A stretch of DNA of 64,000 nucleotides, taken from Chaetoderma sp. LZ-2023a. Taxonomy: Eukaryota; Mollusca; Caudofoveata; Chaetodermatida; Chaetodermatidae. The position numbers and the translations under genes are program-made. The DNA lies in NCBI GenBank assembly GCA_034401795.1, contig CM067367.1, forward strand, positions 28,101,916-28,165,915. Direction: 5' to 3'. Below the pieces are notes generated by a model. The model saw nothing but the letters and a program-made list of their open reading frames with translations. It was not told the DNA's origin and ran no database searches. This document shows positions 33,691-45,545 of the stretch, piece after piece (the stretch's first letter is position 1; every line of letters starts with the position of its first letter).

Positions 33691-33971
33691 GTCAGTTCCT
33701 TCCTTGACAATGCGATAACTGGCCCCCACAAATAACTAGCCCTGGGCCCCGAATAAGCGTTATCCGGCTCTGTGTTAAAGGATGAAATAGCATAGACATC
33801 TGAAAATGGCTGTTTAAACAGTGTAAACTAGCCAAAATACTAAGTCGAGATCTCCAAATAGTAAGTCGAGATCTCGAGATACTAAGTCGAGATCTCGAGA
33901 TACTAAGTCGAGATCTCGAGATACGTATGCGCAAATATATTTATTGTGGTGGCCCTAATACGCTTCCGTAC
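33690..33971 (-). repeat. composite repeat, copy 2 (inverted relative to copy 1)
   Basis: Read on the minus strand from 33971: head GTACGGAAGCGTATTAGGGC, about four 21-bp units (33841-33922), body AGATGTCTATGCTATTTC and CCGGATAACG, TTATCGCATTGTCAAGGAAG, then the triplet array. Every part has its counterpart in 14427-14978. Fewer minisatellite units and a mixed GCA/GTA tail distinguish it. Confidence 0.75.
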
Positions 33972-35072
33972 ATGTGTTACCTTCCCTAATCTGCATAGAA
34001 TGTCAGACCATGGATATTAGGAACATGGAATCGGAGTAACTATTAATGGATAAATCCGACCTGTCACTGAAGTATATGATGACATAATAAATTATGGCAT
34101 GGGTAAGCTGACGCATGGGGTGGTGGGGGCGGCTTTACTTGAAATAGGCGTGGTATAGCTAGAAAAGGATCCGCCTATTTCCGTTTTGACAAGGCATTAG
34201 CTTAATGCACATCGTGCTCTGCTTCGACATGAACTAGTAGAGACAACCGAACCGTGGTGACCTATGGAATGAGATTCTTACACCAATTAAGGCGTGAGCG
34301 AGGTTTTAATAATGTATCCAAAATACCTTTCAAAAGGCTTCTATTAGGCTGAGTCGCAATCACAATGCGCAAAGAATTGCGTAGTTAAGCCAGTCGTAGA
34401 TTTTTAAAAGTGTGCCATGTGTACGAATTGTATGTCTTTACTTCTTAACAATCATTCTGTTCAATATTTTGAAACTAATTTGACACAACGCTGTTGCTAT
34501 CATCGGCAGTCAAATTAGTCTTAGAATATTCACCAGTATATTTACCTATCTTGTCACCATGATACTGGGATTCTGGGAATTACGGGTTCGATCGATCCTA
34601 ACACAGGCTAATCTTGGACGGAGCTTAGTTAGAGATGGGCTGGGCATAGCTAAAATGGATGTGTCCGTTGCTTCGTGTCTGCGCGTGTTTGTTCTCTAGA
34701 CATCACTTTGTTAAATACGTATCACTTACAAAGATACCTTTCATATAACAACTTGTAAGCGGATCTAGCCAGTGAAAAGTGCTCAATAAATAAAATGCTA
34801 GCGTGGCGCCACACATATATGGTCATACAGAATGCAGACAGCCATGCCATCATGAACTCTTAACTCGCTTAACATATACTAATGAGCGTTTAAATTAAGA
34901 CCCCCATTAAGCAACAAGGAACACCAGCTTTTATGTATGTTTTTCAAGATCAAATCATTAGTGCAACGACAACAAGATGTCGCTATATATTTCGTTTCTT
35001 TATGTGAAATAGTTCTGAAACCATATGCTCTCTCAGACATATTGGCAGTCACGGGCTTTAAATAACCCATAT
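33972..35072. other. non-coding apart from foldback copy D
   Basis: Outside 34420-34725 I see no repeat or gene. The open frame at 34879-35070 (minus) lies directly after the stop of the minus ORF at 35073 and is more likely 3' sequence than a gene. Confidence 0.4.
34420..34725 (+). repeat. foldback repeat family, copy D
   Basis: TGTACGAATTGTATGTCTTTACT, left arm TTCAATATTTTGAAACTAATTTGAC (34458-34482), centre GCTGTTGCTATCATCGGC, right arm GTCAAATTAGTCTTAGAATATTCACC (34508-34533), then GGGTTCGATCGATCCTAACACA and GGGCTGGGCATAGCTAAAATGGAT. It aligns module by module with 37085-37385. Confidence 0.8.
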
Positions 35073-35459
35073 CTACTCATCCTTAAAAGACAGGTGAAAA
35101 TGGTACCATGGATCATACTTATTCTGTAATGCATCATGTATTAACTGAAGCAGTTCCTGATTTGTTAGCGTGTTCTGACTAATATGTGTAGGCACCCGGT
35201 TTAAGATTTTTATTGAATTCCAGTTGAAGTCCTTAGGAAACATAAGAAATCTGATGTGTCTATCAGGAGTGCCGCACCCTTTCTCTCTCGTGTAACACAG
35301 AGCGTCGTTTGGCAAATAAGAACACTCTCTGAAGCATAGGTTGGATTTGCTGCACAATTTTATTGAGTTTGGATTTATTCTACAATCACTGTAATGTATG
35401 CCATTAAATATAAGATATCCAAATATATCAATAGGCACATTGCATGATAGTGTCCGCAA
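35073..35459 (-). CDS. unrecognised cysteine-rich ORF or exon
   Basis: A 128-codon open frame on the minus strand, one of the few longer frames here not made of simple repeats. It has clustered cysteines in its first half (KLCSKSNLCFRECSYLPN, then ALCYTREKGCG) and a C-terminal half with aromatic and charged residues ending in PWYHFHLSFKDE. There is no signal peptide or membrane segment, and I recognise no domain. The first codons are uncertain: the segment coding its start resembles a diverged sequence at 35655-35755, as if an exon had been duplicated. It could be the last exon of a host gene or chance. Confidence 0.3.
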   Translation of the reverse strand: MRTLSCNVPIDIFGYLIFNGIHYSDCRINPNSIKLCSKSNLCFRECSYLPNDALCYTREKGCGTPDRHIRFLMFPKDFNWNSIKILNRVPTHISQNTLTNQELLQLIHDALQNKYDPWYHFHLSFKDE

Positions 35460-37074
35460 ATTGAATCGCTAATGACTAAGTATTTGAAAACATAAAATGT
35501 GGCATGCGCGTGTCAAGTTTATAATAGCATGCGGCATGAATAGAAAATTAATCTGCGTTTAAGACAAAGCGAAAACCACACACCCGTTTAGCTGTCTCTA
35601 ATTTGAAGTTCGGATATGCTGCCAAATGATAGCGGATTTAAATGTATTAGGCACTCAAAATAATTTTTACCATTAAGGGTAATATATTCAAATATGCGAA
35701 GAGACACATTACATAATGCATTTCACAAATTGAAATGCTCATGGCTAATGAGAGAGTGAGGGGTGGGGGGGAGAGGGAGATCATGGAGAGAGGAAAGATG
35801 ACGGAGTGAGAGGAGGAAGAGCGCGCATGCGCGCGAGAGAGAGAGAAGACGCAGGAGAAAGTCCGAGCATGGGGGTGTGATGGGGGCAGTTATGATGCCA
35901 CATATTATAGATTTCATGGCATTTGTACAGATGATCTTCCAAGCATTGGATGATGCTCACCATCAATGTAGCGACGTGCAGACGAGCATCGCCAATGATT
36001 CCAAAGTGATGCCATCAATAAGCTCTGAAAACCACCTGCACATCTCCCGCCGCTCCTTATTATATAGGTCTGACCAGGCAATACAACGGTATCAGGACTA
36101 ATTCGATGACGTCCATGGTTATATTCAGATAATCCTTTTTTACGTTTCTGAATTCACGTGGCGGATGCGGCTCGCCTTTGATTCTGTGAGCAAATATTTG
36201 TATTCGTCCCCGGGCCATCTGACGTCTTAGATTCGTGCCAAAGTGTTGCTCTCTGGTCTTGTTGCACAATTCTCGCTATCATACTTGCATTAATAAACAG
36301 CAACTCCAAACTTAGATCAAGCTGGGAATTTATTCTCCTATTGTTACAATCATAACTATAGTCTAATTAAAACTTCTAACTAATATCTAGCATTCATGTT
36401 TGTACTATCTCTCGCGCGGACTGCCAAGCAAGTTCAAATGGAGTCAAAAAGTGAAACAAAGAGTGGACTAAAAAGTGAACAAAAAGTGGCCCACGATTGC
36501 GCAAGACATGGAAATATATAGTACTCTCATCAACCTTCGCCTCAACCAATCCTGCCCCGGCAGATCATCATTTCTAAATATGTGGTAGAATCACTGATGC
36601 TATCTTGTTGACCAATTCGTGCACTCGAGCGCCAGTAATACTTTTAACGGCCATACTGATTCAAGACCAATTTGTGCTGCGTTCGTTTCAACAATATCAT
36701 CAATGGTCTCTATAATCAGTAATTATCTTGCCATTATGTTGACTCGCCCTTGTTGTACGCTAACAAAGGCAACCGACGTAATGGATGTGGTCACGGTTTG
36801 ACCCTCTAGCCCTTCTCATCCTGAATTCAAAATGAGAATGCAGATTAATCTTTTATATCAAAAATCTGCATTCTGGACAATTACAGATTCTACACAGTGT
36901 TATGCCATGGATATTCTCGTCAAAGTGGCAGCTATGTCAGACAATTAGATATGTAATTCCATAATAAGTAGATAGAAATAGAGGAATGCAATCCATCAGT
37001 CAAGTATCAGAATCAAATATTCATCAGATAGGATGACGTCACAATTAAAATACATCATGAATGGCGTATCCAAG
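35460..37074. other. no gene recognised
   Basis: Contains the diverged duplicate at 35655-35755, a GA-rich patch at 35750-35860 (GAGAGAGGAAAGATGACGG type) and otherwise AT-rich DNA. Frames at 35877-36101 and 36060-36269 overlap on opposite strands without motifs. Confidence 0.4.
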
Positions 37075-37079
37075 TCGCT

Positions 37080-37390
37080 CATGAACTCTTAATAGTCCGC
37101 CACGTGTACGAAGTGTATGTCGTTACTACTTAATCAGCATTCTGTTGAATATTTTGAAACTAATTTGACTGTGTGCTGTTGCTGCCATATGCACACCGCG
37201 GAGACAAATTAGTTTCAAAACATTCAACACTTTACCTACACAGTTTCCTGAAAATTGAGATTAAGAGAGCTTAGAGCTCGATCTATCCCAACACGGACAA
37301 GGTGTGGGCGTAGTTTAGCTAGAGAGGGGCGGGGCATAGTTGAATCTGGATTCAGCTATTGTCTCCCTTGATCAGTGTTTGTTTTATAAA
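37080..37390 (+). repeat. foldback repeat family, copy E (best preserved arms)
   Basis: Left arm GTTGAATATTTTGAAACTAATTTGACT (37143-37169), centre GCTGTTGCTGCCATATGCACACC, right arm ACAAATTAGTTTCAAAACATTCAAC (37204-37228). Downstream modules CTCGATCTATCCCAACAC, GGGGCGGGGCATAGTTGAATCTGGAT match copy D. The arms can pair over about 25 bases with few mismatches. Confidence 0.85.
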
Positions 37391-37600
37391 AAAAACAAGC
37401 ATTATACAGCAGTACCTTCACGTGTTTGATTAGACAATATCAATGACCTTTGTTCTTCATATACACTTCTTACTAGGTAATTCTTGTTTAATAATAGTGT
37501 ACTCATTCTCTCGTTATTATGTTTCATTGCGCTAAGACGCACACGTTAGTTACGTAATTATTTTGATAGAAAAAAGAAGAGATACTTATTGAAGTAGCTA

Positions 37601-37857
37601 CAGTGTGGTTCCGTCAATAACAATAATGGGAAGGCGTAACTCCTTTACACATACGATACAATCCCTCATCAAGCCATGCCAATTGCTAAATACTTGGGGG
37701 CCAAGCACCAATTTTGAGGTTGTGTGTGCCCGTCATGCTATCAAAGGTTGGTGTAAATTTTTCACGTCATTTGACCATCTAGAAGATTATAGGACAGAAC
37801 AACCTTCTGGAAAATCCACATGCCGCTTTTTATAGAAGGTAATTGGACACCACACTG
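37601..37857. mobile_element. short inverted-repeat element with CAGTGTGGT ends; left flank of PIN-like gene
   Basis: Starts CAGTGTGGT and ends with its exact complement ACCACACTG. The size (257 bp) and a CAGTG start suit a hAT-like MITE, but no 8-bp target duplication was found. Its right half (37720-37848) is also an inverted repeat of 42900-43040 on the other side of the decayed gene, at about 85-90% identity over 110 bases. It may therefore be a MITE copy, or part of the terminal repeat of a larger element. Confidence 0.5.
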
Positions 37858-38798
37858 TGGCGAAAATCGCGACTTTTTCATGAACATAAGAACAAACCTT
37901 CGGATATCACTACGCAATGTAACTTGATGTTTGCTTCACAATTGATGTGTGTTGCATGAATTAGTGGTCTGGAGCATCTAAATTAAAAAATATCATATTC
38001 CATAATTTGCATTGGCTGTATTTGAGGAAAATGGCGGGAATTTAATAAAAATGGCGGGAAATTAGGAAATAGCAGAAACTGGTTGAATTGTATTAGAAAA
38101 TCGTGAATCTTTTTGCATTAATATGTTGTTACGGATTGAAAAGGTAATTTAATTAAACCATTTTCCCAAAAAACATAACAGGCATCAAGAATGAAGACAG
38201 CAATGAGGTAATATGTGAATAGTCTACCTTAACATAATCAAGATTTCACCATCATAGCGGTAGGGGGTGTATATTTCATAGAAAAATGTTCTCTTAAGTA
38301 ATGTTTTCCATTCATTACTAGTTTTGAAACAATCGAAATCAGCTAACATTGCCGACTTATATCTGTATAAGATATCTTATATCTTAGATCTTTTATCTCG
38401 AACCAAAATAGTATCAGGCCTTCACTGTTAGAAACAAGGAATTGCATCAATATATCTATGCTTCCTTATGTGTTGTGCAAATTGTATGTCAAATCCAACA
38501 TTCAACATTCATTCCATGTTTGGGATACATTGATTAATTTGAAGGCAATTTTAATATTCACATTAATGTAACATACTACGCGAACAATAACTATTATAGT
38601 TCTGCTCCTTAACAATTACGAACTGCATGTGAGAAAATAACTGCATTTTTATCTTTCCACAAACCAATTTTGAACCAATACATTTTCGTGTCTATTTACA
38701 GCTGGTGTTGATTTTTAAAATTATGCATCAAAGCCTGCTTTCTTCTGCATGAACTATTGTAACATTTGACGTTTAGTTTTATCTAAACAATCTAACAT
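37858..38798. other. AT-rich spacer, no gene
   Basis: Two ATGGCGGGAA(A/T)TT repeats lie at 38030-38065. Nothing else was recognised. It would be the 3' flank of the minus-strand pseudogene. Confidence 0.5.
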
Positions 38799-41700
38799 TT
38801 ATTCATCGTCACTGTCAATATCCCTGAGCTCAGAGGCAGCTCTAGTACACTTGTCTGGTTCTCCTCGGCAGTAACAAGCAATGTAACACGGAATGTTATT
38901 CCTGTGACAAGCACAGTTTCCAGCACACCGTCGTTCACAGGAACATGTCACTGAATGTTCAAGTCCTTCCGGAAATGCAGTGATCGCCATCCGAACTGGA
39001 GTTAGTTTAGAATTCTTAATGAAGCCGTAATTCTGAAATGGAATGTCTGGTATTTTAGCAATGTGTGAAGATTTCATAGTAATAGCGGAAAGAGCAGCAC
39101 GTTTAATGTGCTGCACGGATGTATCTTCTGTTGGAGGAAGATGTACCAGTTGGTCCGCTCAAAAATCTGGTAGTACGTAACTGACCAAGGTTTGCACAAT
39201 GCCGGCCTCTTGCGTATGCGTGCAAAAGTAGATCTGTTGAATGTTGAAGAAGATCATTTGGTACACTGACAAAGATGTCTGCTTCTGAAGTAGTACTTGC
39301 GAAATCTGCAAGATACTGACAGTTAACAGATTTCCGTACTTTCCACAACTTTTTCTTCCCGACTCCATAAATGTAACTTGTATCATCTTTACCTGATATG
39401 GCATGGAAATATGGCAAGAATCGACATTCTACGTGTCCAAGTTTGGAAACGACTTTGTGTATTGGCATATATACATCTGTATCTCTTCTTATCCACAACT
39501 CATTGATGCAGTCCTTAATACTGGTGTAATAAATACACATAACAATAATATCCGTGTCATTGCTGTGCACCACCACACGGTCAACACCTAGCTCCTGAAA
39601 ACAGTACAGAATGTGAAGTATAATTCGCGTATCCGCTTCCTCATGGTTACATTCTACTGCTGGTATGGATGCTGTAAGTCCATCTTGAACAACTACACAC
39701 ACTGTTGGATCATTGAATCCACCCGACAGAAATAACTTAATATTTCCTAAACTACCATGACTCACACAGAAATTGCAAAAGACCGGCTTTATTTTCTGAT
39801 TCATTGACAAATTCCTTGAATGCAGGTGCTGGAAGCTGTGCTTTTACATCATAGTTTTTCAGCGGTCTGAACGCAGATCTCTGTTCTCGCTCAATTGCTT
39901 TTAAGCTAGGTTTATAATCATACCTGTCACAACCAAAATGAATGCTGTTAGTTTCCCGTGGTGCATCATATCCGCGGTTGAGCATCCTTTGTTGGACATC
40001 CTGAAATGTTTCACTTGGTAAAAATGACCATTTTCTAACCATATGCATGGCATCAACAATGACAGCTGTAGCTTTACCGTCGTTTGGCAGCGTGTTTGTG
40101 CTTGAAAACTTCAGTTTCATCCATGATGACATTTATTAGTGCGGATTTTTGTCCTCGCCTTAATAGACTATTTACATCAAAGAGTGACGGAGGCACATCT
40201 GTACATTCATGCATACCTACCATTTGATGAATGTCCACTGAACCACCTGATGCCAGAACTTGGGAAAGCCGTTAGAATACATTTGTTTCGGGTGTCTTGA
40301 TTATGTTTCCTTTTGTAGGTTTATCACTTTTGGCTTGAGACTGAAATGTTTTTAATTTTACAACTGACAGTTTCTTGCCTCCACTTTCCAAACATTTTCT
40401 CAGGGCATTTTCATCAATCTCCTTAACATGTGTAAGGCTTTTGCGTACATCTTCTGCAGCCTGTTTCCCAGTTGCAATGTTTAACAAAGCGGACGTTTGA
40501 TCAACGAAGGGATCTATCATATTTTGAGCTATCACATTTAGTACATTAACTACAAGACATTTGTTTTTGCTAATTTGGCTTAGTCCTGATTCATGATTAT
40601 CTGTCATGTATGACACATTCAGTTGTAGCATTGCCCTCAAATTTCCCGATGCACTGGCTGTAATAGGTTTAGTATACAGCCATTTGGTTCTGGCTTTCTC
40701 GTTCATTGTTATTCCTGATAGACCTTGCTTATGTTTCAGATCTGCATTGTATGTCTGTTCTAACACCATGTCTGGCGAAACACCATTATGCCTCCCATCT
40801 GTTCGTCTAACCATGAATGCTCCTTCATCAATGTACTGTTTATGTAACGATGGGACCGTAGCCTCAAGATCTTTCATTTCCATTAGGTACAGAGGTAAAT
40901 GCACACCATATTTGTGGTGACCAGCGGCTACAACATAGGGAATCATATTGCTTGCTTCTGCTAGAGAGTCAGTCCATTGTCCTTCATGCTGTGCATGCAG
41001 AAAACGAAGTAATATACTTGTCATTTCTAAAAGGTCTGCCAGAATACAAATGGTGGCATGTCTCTATTCGTTGGACAGAATTCATCCAGAAGAATCTGTG
41101 TGCGTTTCAAATCAACAGCAGCGCCTTCTAATATAGCATCATGTCTGGCGAGCCTTGTTAGGTGTTTGAACTGCTGTCCAAACCCGGCATTGCCTCGAAT
41201 ACTTGTTCAACAGTTTTATTCAAATGTGTTAGACAACTGACATTCTTATATTCTTTAAGACACCATTTCTCGAATTCTTCCAATTGCGGATTGACTATGG
41301 CATCATACAATAGTGTGATAGCACGAAGCGTCTGGTAATAATCGCTTTTGTCAGAGAACATTTTACGTGCTGTTCCTGGAAGAGCTATACCTGCAGACAC
41401 AATAATGTCTTCTGCTCCACTGTGGCTCATAATTTTAGTAATCGCTTTAATGTAGTTGTGACACAAATGGAAACCACCTAGATGTAACACAACACTGGAG
41501 AATTGTTCTTTACATTGTTTACGAAGTGCAAATGCTATCTCATATATGGTAAGATCGTGCGTTATCACAGTACAACCAAGGCCAATGTGCTTTGCCATGT
41601 GTATACAATTCAGCATTGCTGACTTTACTACAGCTGGATCAGTAGGAGATGATGGCATTAGTGGTAAATATCCGATGTTATTGGCGTTCCTACACCGAGA

Positions 41701-42413
41701 CACACTGGCGATGAATGCACTTAAGCCTGGCATTATGATGTTCTCATTAGATGGAAAATCCAGAAGTTGTGTGGGCACCATCCGACTTAATTTCCAAAGC
41801 CATAACACATTATTTGGTGCGATTGATCCTTCACTGTAGATAGCTGCAAGTGATGGGATTTCTTCCAGGGATCGTGATAATGCTTTGTCTGATGGAGTTA
41901 GTCGGCATGTGTTGATTGTAATAACTGGAACTTCAGAAATCGACTTTTGACGAGTGCACATGTTTAGCAGTACTTTGTCGCAATGGGCATCTGCTCTGAT
42001 AGTCACTTCTATCTCTGTAGCTGCTTGAATCATTATCGCACTTGTTGCCTGAAATGTTGAGCCATCCAGTGTTTTTTCATGCCAATCAATATTATCTATT
42101 GCAAACTGAGTAAAAAAACGCTGGGTTTCATGTTAGGGGGAACATATATACCTTTTTGCCTGATTTGCTCCTGAATGTCATTGCATGTATGCGTTAGCTG
42201 GCGGTGAAATGTGCCATAGCTTATACTTAGGTTTAGTCTATTCATTACTGTCATGAGTGATTTACTTCGTGAGCTATTATAGACATCATATGCCATTCCA
42301 ACTGTTATCGGTGTTTTCAGTCCACATATTGCATACAATACATGGTGTGACAATAGTAGTGCCGAGTCCTTGGTTTCATTGGTACATTCAACGATTTCAT
42401 TGTCTAATTTTAA
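38799..42413 (-). pseudogene. PIN-like, cysteine-tail protein, multi-copy invertebrate family 1 (decayed)
   Basis: Read leftwards from about 42413. The N-terminal part (IVECTNETKDSALLLSHHVLYAICGLKTP and on) leads to DNIDWHEKTLDGSTFQATS, then a central region with VSRCRNANNIGYLPLMP and VVLHLGGFHLCHNYIKAI, then ILLRFLHAQHEGQW. The C-terminal part holds ECNHEEADTRIILH (about 39640) and VVVHSNDTDIIVM (about 39560), acidic motifs as in PIN/FEN-type nuclease folds. It ends in a cysteine cluster CSCERRCAGNCACHRNNIPC..CYC (about 38870-38945) resembling CXC/TSO1 zinc clusters. I know this as an abundant uncharacterised invertebrate family. The frame changes near 42110, 41160-41025, 40270-40130, 39800 and 39110, so this copy is dead. 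There is no transposase motif. Nuclease activity is an inference. Confidence 0.65.
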
Positions 42414-42554
42414 CCTCTAGCTTACAGTTCTTTGCTATCCTGCGACTTATCTGTCTGTAGAGGTGATATATCGGAAAATACACAAGTTCAGAACCCGTAT
42501 TAGAATTGTACCGGAGTTTTCCACGACGTCCGCACTATAATTTTCCCCTTATGC

Positions 42555-42742
<188 letters not shown>

Positions 42743-42899
42743 ACCACACGACACCACGCCACCCACCCCCAACAACCTAACCCCTTCCCTATCTAGCAGT
42801 ATACAATCACCAATGCAACAGGCACCATACAACCACCTGACACACACCCCATGCCCCACCCCATAGATAACCGGGATACCCAGGATTATAATGTACGTC

Positions 42900-43040
42900 T
42901 GAGCCCAATTTATCTTCTATAAAAAGAGCCATGTGGATTTTCCAGAAGGTTGTCCTGTCCTAAAATCATTTGGAAGGTCGAATTATGTGAAAAAATCACA
43001 CCAACCTTTGATAGCATGGCGGGCACGCTAAACCCTCTTG
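42900..43040. repeat. inverted repeat partner of 37720-37848
   Basis: The reverse complement reads GCCATGCTATCAAAGGTTGG, then CAACCTTCTGGAAAATCCAC and CTTTTTATAGAAG, matching the left copy in order. A C13-type poly-C run (43046-43059) lies just outside. Similarity beyond this run is weak (TACTTGG, CATTAT.GGA). The CAGTGTGGT end is not preserved here. Confidence 0.8.
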
Positions 43041-43059
43041 CACCCCCCCCCCCCCATCC

Positions 43060-45545
43060 AAGTAAAATGAGGACACAACATGAACCCACTCCACTTTGAA
43101 CGAATAGGGAGGTACTCCAATAATGCAGCTCATAGACATAGTCATAAAGCCATCTTTCAGATTAAAATCAGTACAAATAAAATAAATTCATCCCCAGCTG
43201 AAGGCTCCCGTTTCCTCTTAGAATGCACGAGATTCACTAAGAGAGGATCTAGATTTCAGAATAGCTCCGGGCGAAGACCCTCGTGCTCCCGACTAGTTCT
43301 ATGGGCACCAACATAGTCACCTGCCAGGGTCTCCATACACATAAAGGAACAGCAGGTTCGTGGAAGAATGCCGCCCCATAATTTCTAGATTTACTGCTTG
43401 CTAACTAAACTACTGCAATCACTTGCCAAATGTGTCATTATTATACGGTTTAATAAGCAGATAGAAGTATTGGTCCGGTATTGACAGGCGCGGATCCAAG
43501 CATACGCACATCTACGCACAACTTACGAACAGCTATGCATATTAAAAATGTCATTACATTTGACTGCAGATTTAAAAAATACCTAATTTGTCCCACCCTT
43601 CAAACAGCGCGGCCAATGCTTCTGCATTTAAGGTTGCTAAGATGATGTTGCTATGACCGAGAGTAACAACATTCCGATACTATAATTTGAAGAGCAGCCA
43701 ACAACCTTATTATGGGCAATCAAATTTGGTGGGTTAATTTTTGCCCACCTTCCGTTAGTCAGATTTTCAGCTCTGGCTCAAATCGATATATTAACGGTAG
43801 TGTACAAGTAGTTTACGACACAGACCCTTTCATGACCGAATGCCAAAACAACTAACTTCAATAATGAACAAATCAACAAATTGGACCTCTAAAATATTGC
43901 GGTGATTAGGCCATAATATTGCCGGTGATTAGGCCATAAGTGTTTGCAACAAAATTCAGCAACGGAATGATCATACCGGTACATAATTAACTTCTATCAT
44001 TGACTATAAGTTCCAATTTACAGCGCAATTTGGACAAAAGCGTAGCATCGGCTTTGAGTTCTCGCTAATAAGATTGTTTAAGCCCGAAGGAATATCTGCT
44101 TTAACGCTTACGTAGCAAATCGGATATGCCGCTGAATAGACATGTGACTGAATCGATACCAACAATTTAGCAACTCATTCCAGCAACATAATTGACCAAA
44201 CAAACTGCATAATGGCTAGTTCGTTTTGACACGAAATAGAATGGCTTAATGATACGCGACACAGTAGCACCGCATACTGTGGGGTGGGTGGTGAGCGAAT
44301 GAGCGGCTTACGTAGCAAGTACTAAATATATACGCTGATAGCACTTTAAACAAATCCGGTCAATGGTCATATTAATTATTCCAGTTCCTTACAGATAATT
44401 AATCTCATATATTGAGGGAAAAAATAGGCTGAATAATTTCAAAATGTCTCGATTGAAAGTTGTTGCTGCCCTAAATAGCAAGACGTTTCAGCATACATAA
44501 TACCATAATCGCCAAACAGATTACAAGAATTCTAACAAGAAAACGGTCTTGTCTCCATTTATAATTTAACCAGTACGTTTTCGCAATATAGGCCTATTCA
44601 CAAATTACAAATAGGTCCAATCTTAATGCCCTGCTTAGGGCACCAGACGATTATGTGTGCTTCGATGAAACTGGCGACGACTCTCTGAAACGTTGGGCTT
44701 ATGTCGCCTCGGTGCGATTGTGTGCACCTCCCTGCAAATAGTTTCGCTCAAACACTACAAAATCGTAAGCTCTCTCGTGTCAACTGGCATCGGCACTTAA
44801 ATTGTCAGACAAAATTAGATAATATTTTGTTATTTTTTTGTTTGGAGCATTTGAGATATAGGATAATTGATCCATTTAGGCTATACTATTTGAATGCAGA
44901 TTTATGTCTATGCATGTCTTCCTTATGGTCTTTGAAAGTTGTTAGATATCTTTCTGTTTCATCGGATGATTGCAATAGTCCTTCTCTGTACCAGCATATA
45001 GAGAGCGCTGTTCCTGGTACAGCGACATTAGCTTCTCTTCATCTTCAAACACCTATTCACTAGACATTTTAACGAGCTAAGAAAATAATAGAATAGCGTA
45101 AACAAGTATTACTTTTTGCAGATTAGCTGGCCAATCTAATTTCAGTTACACGAGCATGAAATTACACTCATGTCAATTAGTCCAGTCAAAATAAGGTTTG
45201 ACCCACCAGTAATTGCAAAAGAAACGAAACGACTTTTATTTGTTTTATTTATGGTGTAGACATGATATCTTAAAAATCTAGTAAAATCTTTTGCGTGGAA
45301 CATGTTATATTCAAGATGGATACCCAGATGGCCGCCAATCGAGTATAATAAAGCATGTATCACGATACCGGTCCATTTTAGACCACAAATGTGTTATAAA
45401 CAGATAGAAATATGCCACCAATCCACCAGAGAAAAATGTCGTTATCAAAATATTCCCATTCTATGACGTCATAGTCCAATATGGCCACCAGTCTAAATAA
45501 TATGTGACACTAAAATTCGATGCTTGAAATGATTTCGATATTCAT
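43060..45545. other. no gene recognised
   Basis: About 2.5 kb of AT-rich DNA. The longest open frame, 44701-45063 (plus), has no motif, low-complexity bias toward Leu/Ser and no supporting context. ATGGCCGCCA/ATGGCCACCA words recur at 45328 and 45481. I see no other structure. Confidence 0.4.

Noticed and set aside
33140-33735. Long open frames (poly-Ala, poly-Ser, poly-Leu, poly-Thr) on both strands
   Set aside because: They are readings of the GCA/GTA array in all frames; no start context or flanking domain.
35750-35860. GA-rich patch considered as a regulatory element
   Set aside because: Looks like simple purine-rich sequence; nothing ties it to a gene.
37605-37835. 76-codon plus-strand frame inside the inverted repeat
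   Set aside because: The inverted partner differs at first, second and third codon positions alike and has a stop in the matching frame, so no coding constraint is visible.
44701-45063. 120-codon plus-strand frame
   Set aside because: No recognisable domain or context; similar frames are expected by chance in a window this long.
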